53,041 bases of DNA, taken from positions 1 through 53,041 of the forward strand of contig JALSSX010000172.1 in NCBI GenBank assembly GCA_026984055.1. Reading direction: 5' to 3'. How positions within the stretch are numbered: position 1 is the stretch's first letter; each line of letters opens with the position of its first letter. The position numbers were made by a program, and so were the translations under genes. This DNA is from Sedimenticola sp. (GTDB lineage: Bacteria; Pseudomonadota; Gammaproteobacteria; Chromatiales; Chromatiaceae). Under the pieces are notes generated by a model, which did not search any database, had not been told where the DNA came from, and saw only the letters and a program-made list of their open reading frames with translations. Positions 48,691 through 53,041 of this stretch are shown here, in pieces.

Positions 48691-48850
48691 TTAGCAGGAT
48701 GGTGAAAAAGTCCTTCCATGGGCTGTTTTAACGACGGAAGCGGAAAATACGATTTCCTTTTTGCTCACATTTTCAATCACTTATCGTGATCGAAAAGGGT
48801 AGGCATCCTTGTCCCACTCGGGCATCTCGATTTTTCGAGATGCCCTTTAG
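48691..48850 (+). repeat. Chimeric A/B hairpin-array repeat (A5)
   Basis: The left half is family A (TTAGCAGGATGGTGAAAAAG, GTCCTTCCATGGGC loop, CGGAAGCGG). From about 48755 it is family B (TTTGCTCACATTTTCAATCAC, TTATCGTGATCGAAAAG, TTGTCCCACTCGGGCATCTCG and the terminal palindrome). Both ends carry TTTAG. It stands between divergent chemoreceptor and DUF2173 genes. Confidence 0.75.
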
Positions 48851-49098
48851 CTGCGTCGTGGCGGACTTGATGATATAAAAGCGTTTGGCCCGGCCGGATT
48901 TCGAGAGGTCTGCGCCGGGGCCAATAAAGCCGACTGTTCAACAATATACGGAATCACTGATATGGCCGAGGCCACGGATTCCAAAACACGATAGCCACCG
49001 GATCACGCCGGCCCTCGGTCGGCGGTGGTTGTCGAACCAAGGTGAACTGCCGCAGGTCCGATCTCGCGGTGGGCGCCATCATACCAAAGGGGGGTTGG
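48851..49098. other. Upstream region of the DUF2173 cluster
   Basis: 248 bp without a supported gene. TTGGCCC (48885-48891) and GGGCCAA (48918-48924) form an inverted repeat close to a TATAAA-like box at 48873-48879, a candidate regulated promoter for the three DUF2173 genes. GGGGGG stands 5-10 nt before the first start codon. Confidence 0.4.
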
Positions 49099-49458
49099 AT
49101 GAGTGTCGTAGTGAATGAATTGGCGGGACTGCCCGGCGTGATTGCCGCCGGCGAGTATTCCTACCGGGGGGACCGGTATACCTTCAAGGGAGAATTGAAC
49201 GACGAGATGGCGCGCATGGCGTCGATCATGTGTCGCGCGACCAGCCTGAGTCAACATATGCAGGTTGGGATTCTCGAATCTTTCTGTCCGGATTGCGGCT
49301 TGTCGCCGGCGCGGGGCTGGGTGGTTCATGGGCCAAACTTCAGCGTATGCAATGTGGCTAATGTGTTCTGTTTTCTGGACAACCGGAACGCAGCGTTGAA
49401 TGATGTCGTCGAACTGATGAAGAAGCGCTTGGCCGATGCCGACACGGATCTGATCTGA
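49099..49458 (+). CDS. DUF2173-like protein 1 (roadblock/LC7-like fold suspected)
   Basis: 119-residue soluble protein. The C-terminal block GWVVHGPNFSVCNVANVFCFLDNRNAALNDVVELMKK is clearly homologous to the end of the third gene of this cluster. The N-terminal LAGLPGVIAAGEYSYRGDRYTFKGEL is also shared in pattern. It differs from the others by the pair CPDCG in the middle and several extra Cys. Start at ATG 49099 with GGGGGG upstream; a longer reading lacks support. DUF2173 has no known function; I infer a small profilin-like scaffold or regulator. Confidence 0.75.
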   Translation: MSVVVNELAGLPGVIAAGEYSYRGDRYTFKGELNDEMARMASIMCRATSLSQHMQVGILESFCPDCGLSPARGWVVHGPNFSVCNVANVFCFLDNRNAALNDVVELMKKRLADADTDLI

Positions 49459-49522
49459 TTCGCATTCAAGAATAAACCGGAAGACTCATGAAGATTCCGG
49501 GACAAAGCACCAAGGGGGTAAG

Positions 49523-49876
49523 ATGATGGAACTGAATAAACTGATGACGCTGAAAGGCGCGCTGGCGGCATTTTCATTCAACGACCAGGGCGAGCTGACC
49601 GAGCATCTGATCGCCGAGGGCAGTCAGTTGAACGAGACGGCGTTGGATCTGCTTGGCCACGTTTGCGTGGCGAATACCGCGATCGCGACCATGCAGGCGC
49701 GTGGTTGGGAGGCGGTGTCCGGGCAACAGGGTTTTTATCCGATCGATGGATTCTCGCTGATCGGCCTGGATTGGTCGGCCGTTGCGAACAAGCATCAGGG
49801 TGTGGTGATCGCCAACGAGGATGCCGACTACCAGGCGGCCTTCGACGCACTGGGCATCGAGGGAGGTGCGGCGTGA
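49523..49876 (+). CDS. DUF2173 family protein 2
   Basis: 117-residue soluble protein with the family beginning MELNKLMTLKGALAAFSFNDQGELTEH and end GVVIANEDADYQAAFDALG. The middle SQLNETALDLLGHVCVANTAIATMQARGWEAVSGQQGFYPIDGFSLIGLDW is typical DUF2173. AAGGGGG lies about 5 nt before the start pair ATGATG. It is more divergent from copies 1 and 3 than they are from each other. The stop overlaps the GTG start of the third gene (GTGA). Confidence 0.85.
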   Translation: MMELNKLMTLKGALAAFSFNDQGELTEHLIAEGSQLNETALDLLGHVCVANTAIATMQARGWEAVSGQQGFYPIDGFSLIGLDWSAVANKHQGVVIANEDADYQAAFDALGIEGGAA

Positions 49877-50205
49877 TTCGACAGCTGATGGTGCTCGACG
49901 GCGTCGCCGCGATCGCCAGCTTTCGCGATGACGGCCAGTTCGTCGAGGGCTACGGTATTCTGCCGGAGGAACAACTGCGCGCGCTCGCGACCTTCGCCCA
50001 TGACTACAAGCGCATCGTGCAGGGCAACGCCGACCAGTTGTCGATGTTCATCCGACTGTCCGGCTGGACACCGCCCGGTGGCTGGATCGTGCGTGCGCGA
50101 GGTATGAGTGTGTGCAGCGTCGCCAATCTGGTATGTCTGGTGGAGAACGCCGAGGGGAATCTGAGCGAGGTGATGAACGAGCTGCGCGAGGCATCACGCT
50201 ACTGA
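49873..50205 (+). CDS. DUF2173 family protein 3
   Basis: 110-residue soluble protein starting MIRQLMVLDGVAAIASFRDDGQFVEGYG and ending VCLVENAEGNLSEVMNELREASRY. The start is GTG 49873, with GGAGG 7-8 nt upstream, and overlaps the stop of the previous gene by 4 nt; a longer reading from 49663 is an out-of-frame run through gene 2. The SVCSVANLVCLVEN block aligns with gene 1. Its stop is 4 bp from the stop of the convergent phoH-like gene. Confidence 0.85.
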   Translation: MIRQLMVLDGVAAIASFRDDGQFVEGYGILPEEQLRALATFAHDYKRIVQGNADQLSMFIRLSGWTPPGGWIVRARGMSVCSVANLVCLVENAEGNLSEVMNELREASRY

Positions 50206-50209
50206 GTGC

Positions 50210-51616
50210 TCACAATGCCTGTGATGCGAAATCCGCCAGCCGTGAACGCTCGCCGCGTTGCAGGGTGATGTGGCCGCTGTGCGGCCACTGCTTGAAGCGG
50301 TCGACCACATAGGTCAGGCCGGAAGAGGTCTCGGTGAGGTAGGGCGTGTCGATCTGCCCGACGTTGCCGAGGCACACGACCTTGCTGCCAGGACCGGCGC
50401 GGGTGATCAGGGTCTTCATCTGCTTGGCGGTGAGGTTCTGTGCTTCGTCGATGATGATGAACTTGTTCAGGAAGGTGCGCCCGCGCATGAAGTTCAGCGA
50501 ATGGATGCGGATGCGGTTGCGCACCAAGTCCGCCGCCGCGTCTTGACCCCAGCTACCGGTCTGCGGATCGGTCTGCGTCAGCACTTCGAGGTTATCCATC
50601 AACGCGCCCATCCACGGGGTCATCTTCTCTTCCTCGGTACCGGGTAGAAAGCCGATGTCCTCGCCGACTGGCACGGTGACGCGGGTCATGATGATCTCGC
50701 GATAGAGATTCTTGTCCAACACCTGGGCCAGTCCGGCGGCGAGTGACAACAGGGTCTTGCCGGTGCCGGCGACTCCCAGCAGGGTGACGAAGTCGAGCGC
50801 CGGATCCATCAACAGGTTCAACGCCAGATTCTGTTCGCGATTACGCGCGTTGATGCCCCAGACGTTGTGTTTCTTCTGACGGAAGTCGTCGATCAGTTCG
50901 ATGATCGCGTCGTTGCCGACCTCGACGACACGCGCTTCCAGCGGGTTGTCGCCTTCCATATAGAGAAACTGGTTAGGATACCAGTCCTTCAGATCATCGC
51001 CACTGACCCGGTAGAAGGTTCGGCCTTCCTCCTGCCATGAGTCGATCCGCTTGGCGTGGCGTTCCCAAAAATCGCCGGGCAGTTCGGTGACGCCGGAATA
51101 GAGCAGGTCGACATCATCGAGAACCTGGTCGTTGGAGTAGTCCTCCGAATGCAGGCCGACCACGGATGCCTTGATGCGTAGATTGATGTCCTTCGACACC
51201 AGCGTGATGCGCGTGTCTGGCAGTTTTTTCTCCAAGGCCAGACAGGTACACAGAATGTTATTGTCCGGCGTGTTGCCGGGTAGGGCAAGCGGCATCTCCT
51301 CGCACAGCTTCTCGGTTTGGAAGAACAGCCGGCCGTGTTTTTCCGACGAGCCGTCGTGCTTGTTGGTGACTTCCGGCAGCGGCAGACCGTCCTTCAGTGC
51401 CTCTGGATCCATGCCGAGCAACAGTTCGTCCATGAAACGGCTGACTTGGCGCACGTTGCGCGCCACTTCGGACATGCCCTTCTTGCCGTGATCCAGCTCT
51501 TCGAGCACGACCATCGGGATGAAGATGTCATGCTCCTTGAAGCGGAATATGGCCGTGGGATCATGCATTAACACGTTCGTGTCGAGTACGAAAAGGCGGG
51601 ATCCGGGATTCAGCAC
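50210..51616 (-). CDS. PIN-PhoH fusion protein (PhoH2/YlaK type)
   Basis: 468-residue cytoplasmic protein. The N-terminal PIN RNase domain (about 1-150) has acidic residues in FVLDTNVLMHDP and VVLEELD. The C-terminal PhoH ATPase/helicase domain has Walker A LLGVAGTGKTLLSLAAGL and Walker B IIIDEAQNLT. This fusion (PhoH2) unwinds and cleaves RNA in studied members. Start is GTG 51616 with GGAGA 7-8 nt upstream. It is convergent with the DUF2173 cluster. Confidence 0.92.
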   Translation of the reverse strand: MLNPGSRLFVLDTNVLMHDPTAIFRFKEHDIFIPMVVLEELDHGKKGMSEVARNVRQVSRFMDELLLGMDPEALKDGLPLPEVTNKHDGSSEKHGRLFFQTEKLCEEMPLALPGNTPDNNILCTCLALEKKLPDTRITLVSKDINLRIKASVVGLHSEDYSNDQVLDDVDLLYSGVTELPGDFWERHAKRIDSWQEEGRTFYRVSGDDLKDWYPNQFLYMEGDNPLEARVVEVGNDAIIELIDDFRQKKHNVWGINARNREQNLALNLLMDPALDFVTLLGVAGTGKTLLSLAAGLAQVLDKNLYREIIMTRVTVPVGEDIGFLPGTEEEKMTPWMGALMDNLEVLTQTDPQTGSWGQDAAADLVRNRIRIHSLNFMRGRTFLNKFIIIDEAQNLTAKQMKTLITRAGPGSKVVCLGNVGQIDTPYLTETSSGLTYVVDRFKQWPHSGHITLQRGERSRLADFASQAL

Positions 51617-51691
51617 GGGGATTCTCCAGCGAGAGATGTCGGCATCACGCCGGCGGGAAAACCGAGGATGGGGTGGCGGGCGGATGTATTA

Positions 51692-51818
51692 GTGTGGAAC
51701 TCGTCTGTCGCTTGCCTGCGATGCGTGAGAGGGAAGGCCGTGAATGCGTCCTTGTCGGCTTGGCCTCGGCGTCCCACGGCCGAATCACAGGCGATTTCCA
51801 TGACAGCGGGGCGTTTTT
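51692..51818 (+). repeat. Family C repeat, copy C3
   Basis: Short C copy. CTTGCCTGCGATGCG at the left pairs imperfectly with CGAATCACAGGCGATTTCCA at the right. GAAGGCCGTGAATGCGTCC and GTCGGCTTGGCCTCGGC match C1 and C2 in order. It ends at GCGTTTTTTC, which with preceding bases could help terminate bcp transcription. Confidence 0.6.
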
Positions 51819-51822
51819 TCCT

Positions 51823-52317
51823 TCATGAGGGTGAGTTCACTTCACCCTTGTTCAGCGACTTGACCGTCTCCAGCACCGCATCGACATGGCCCTTGACTTT
51901 CACCTTGCGCCATTCCTTGCGCAATACGCCCTCGGCGTCGATCAGGAAGGTGCTACGTTCGATGCCGAGTACCTTTTTGCCGTAAAGGTTCTTCAGCTTG
52001 ATGACATCGAAGGTCTTGCATAATACCTCGTCCTCGTCCGAGATCAGGTCGAATGGAAAGGCGTATTTGGCCTTGAAGTTCTCTTGGCGTTTCAGGCTGT
52101 CGCGCGACGCGCCGAGAATCACACACGATTGGCGACGGAATTTGTGGATCGCCGCGGCGAAATCTTTGCCTTCCTGGGTACAGCCGGGCGTGCTGGCCTT
52201 GGGATAGAAGTAAAGCACGATGGGCCTGCCACGGTAGTCGGAAAACCGGAGGGTCTTGCCGCCGGTGACAAGCAGTGGGATGTCGGGAACGGTATCGCCT
52301 ATCGCTATACTCATCAT
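51823..52317 (-). CDS. bcp: Thioredoxin-dependent peroxiredoxin of the Bcp/PrxQ family
   Basis: 164-residue thiol peroxidase that reduces peroxides. The active-site motif FYPKASTPGCTQEG places the peroxidatic Cys at 46 with Thr43. The Cys five residues later that resolves the sulfenic acid in E. coli Bcp is Lys here. Cys65 and Cys100 are present and could resolve, or the enzyme could be 1-Cys. It lies 5 bp after gcvR on the same strand, the same gcvR-bcp order as in E. coli, so it is cotranscribed. Start ATG 52317 or 52314. Confidence 0.93.
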   Translation of the reverse strand: MMSIAIGDTVPDIPLLVTGGKTLRFSDYRGRPIVLYFYPKASTPGCTQEGKDFAAAIHKFRRQSCVILGASRDSLKRQENFKAKYAFPFDLISDEDEVLCKTFDVIKLKNLYGKKVLGIERSTFLIDAEGVLRKEWRKVKVKGHVDAVLETVKSLNKGEVNSPS

Positions 52318-52322
52318 TGGCC

Positions 52323-52862
52323 TCAGCCTTTCAGGGGTTCGAGAACCGCGTCCAGGTTCATCGAATCGCAGAAGGTCATGAATTCGTCGCGCAGTGGAGC
52401 GATCTGCATGCTGGCCGGGATGCCGACACTCATATGAATGGCGAACATCGGCGTGCCGGTGTGCGGCGCGGCATAGGTCGAGGTCACCATGTCCTCGATA
52501 TTGATCTGTCGGCTGGAGAAGAAGCTGGCCAGGTTATGCACGATGCCGGGATGATCCAGCGCGACCACGTCTACCGCGTAGGGCAGCAATTCGCCGTCAG
52601 GGCCGCGGTCGGAGGTGCGGCGACAGATCATCGTCATGCCGAGGCGTTTCTCCAGCTCGGGAACCTGGTCCTCCAGCTTGGCCAGGGTGTTCCACAGACC
52701 CTCGACCATCAGTAGAATCGCGAATTCGCCGCCGAGCACGGTCATTCGGCTGTCGGCGATATTGCATCCTGTTTCATGGACGGCGCCGGCCAGTTCGTCG
52801 ACGATTCCCGGGCGGTCCTTGCCCAGCGCGGAGAGCACGAGATATTGATTCTGTGTTGGCAT
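52323..52862 (-). CDS. gcvR: ACT-domain regulator GcvR (glycine cleavage system repressor)
   Basis: 179-residue protein of two tandem ACT domains, about 5-85 (YLVLSALGKDRPGIVDELAGAVHETGCNIADSRM) and 92-175 (YAVDVVALDHPGIVHNLASFFSSRQINIEDM). GcvR binds glycine and restrains the activator GcvA in E. coli. No gcvA or gcv genes are in this window, so the regulatory role is inferred from family and from linkage to bcp. Confidence 0.88.
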   Translation of the reverse strand: MPTQNQYLVLSALGKDRPGIVDELAGAVHETGCNIADSRMTVLGGEFAILLMVEGLWNTLAKLEDQVPELEKRLGMTMICRRTSDRGPDGELLPYAVDVVALDHPGIVHNLASFFSSRQINIEDMVTSTYAAPHTGTPMFAIHMSVGIPASMQIAPLRDEFMTFCDSMNLDAVLEPLKG

Positions 52863-52950
52863 GAAACGCGGGTTTCCGTAAGAACGAATGGTTTGCTCGG
52901 AGTATGGCGTAAACGGCGCGCGACGTCGAGTCCTGGACTTGGTCTGTTAG

Positions 52951-53041
52951 CCCAAAGCAGTAATGTCCTCTTTGTCCAATTCTAAAATGTCCCCTTTTGG
53001 TTTCAGGAGGGGCCCGTGGCAGAGGAGCAGATTACGATGAG
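52951..53041 (+). mobile_element. Probable left end of an insertion sequence (cut by window edge)
   Basis: Just before a new gene start, two direct subrepeats AATGTCCTCTTTG (52962) and AATGTCCCCTTTTG (52986) lie 24 bp apart. Repeated ATGTCC-type terminal motifs of this kind, followed at once by a transposase gene, are seen in several insertion sequences. The family is not certain (IS21-like or ISNCY are possible) because the element runs out of the window. Confidence 0.5.
53016..53041 (+). CDS. Start of a gene cut by the window edge, probably a transposase
   Basis: GTG 53016 is preceded by AGGAGGGG at ideal distance and opens MAEEQITM before the window ends. Position behind the ATGTCC repeats suggests a transposase. 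Only eight codons are visible, so this is a weak call. Confidence 0.45.

Noticed and set aside
49663-50205. 180-codon version of the third DUF2173 gene
   Set aside because: The first 70 codons are an out-of-frame reading of gene 2; family similarity and a GGAGG site begin at GTG 49873.

Overview
The window is a chromosomal stretch of a GC-rich gammaproteobacterium. The clpP-clpX-lon-hupB-ppiD order, an rnfABCDGE cluster next to metG, valS, gcvR-bcp, prmB and the MukBEF-like Wadjet genes all fit this class. Three tandem DUF2173 genes and a cytochrome c/beta-propeller protein point to a lineage related to sulfur oxidisers. This placement is inference; no rRNA is present.

Layout, left to right. 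(1) 340-7141 (-): a complete type I Wadjet anti-plasmid system, jetA-jetB-jetC-jetD. (2) 7596-11048 (+): a large MscK-type mechanosensitive channel. (3) 11462-12505 (-): a metal-efflux type permease. (4) 12652-15098 (+): an ECF sigma factor, a probable membrane anti-sigma factor and a secreted cytochrome c/YVTN propeller protein. (5) 15354-15896 (+): a DUF2058 protein. (6) 16004-23189 (-): metG followed by the Rnf electron-transport complex. (7) ppk2 (-), then an M48 metalloprotease lipoprotein, a Tnr3-type NUDIX protein and the Prc/Tsp tail-specific protease (+). (8) An HDOD protein (-), then prmB and a small conserved ORF, tRNA-Leu, tig, clpP, clpX, lon (with a very good sigma-32 promoter), hupB, tRNA-Val, tRNA-Asp and ppiD (+). 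(9) valS and a methyl-accepting chemotaxis protein (-). (10) Three DUF2173 genes (+) convergent with phoH-like (-), then gcvR-bcp (-). The right edge probably enters an insertion sequence.

The most unusual content is intergenic. About fifteen copies or fragments of at least four related repeat families (A-D here) fill nearly every larger intergenic gap. Families A and B share one 150-170 bp architecture of five consecutive hairpins. Loop sequences are conserved while stems differ by compensatory changes in at least four hairpins. Copies occur as full elements, truncations, head-to-head chimeras and nested insertions. One supplies the stop codon of jetD, one ends 1 bp before tRNA-Asp, one forms the clpP leader and one lies 29 bp before the mscK start. 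This looks like a structured, possibly transposase-mobilised (MITE-like) family, and I do not recognise it as a described one.

Functionally the window mixes core proteostasis (tig, clpXP, lon, ppiD, prc, M48 protease), translation (metG, valS, prmB, tRNAs), energy/redox (Rnf, cytochrome c, Bcp), envelope and stress functions (MscK, ECF sigma, PPK2) and plasmid defence (Wadjet).
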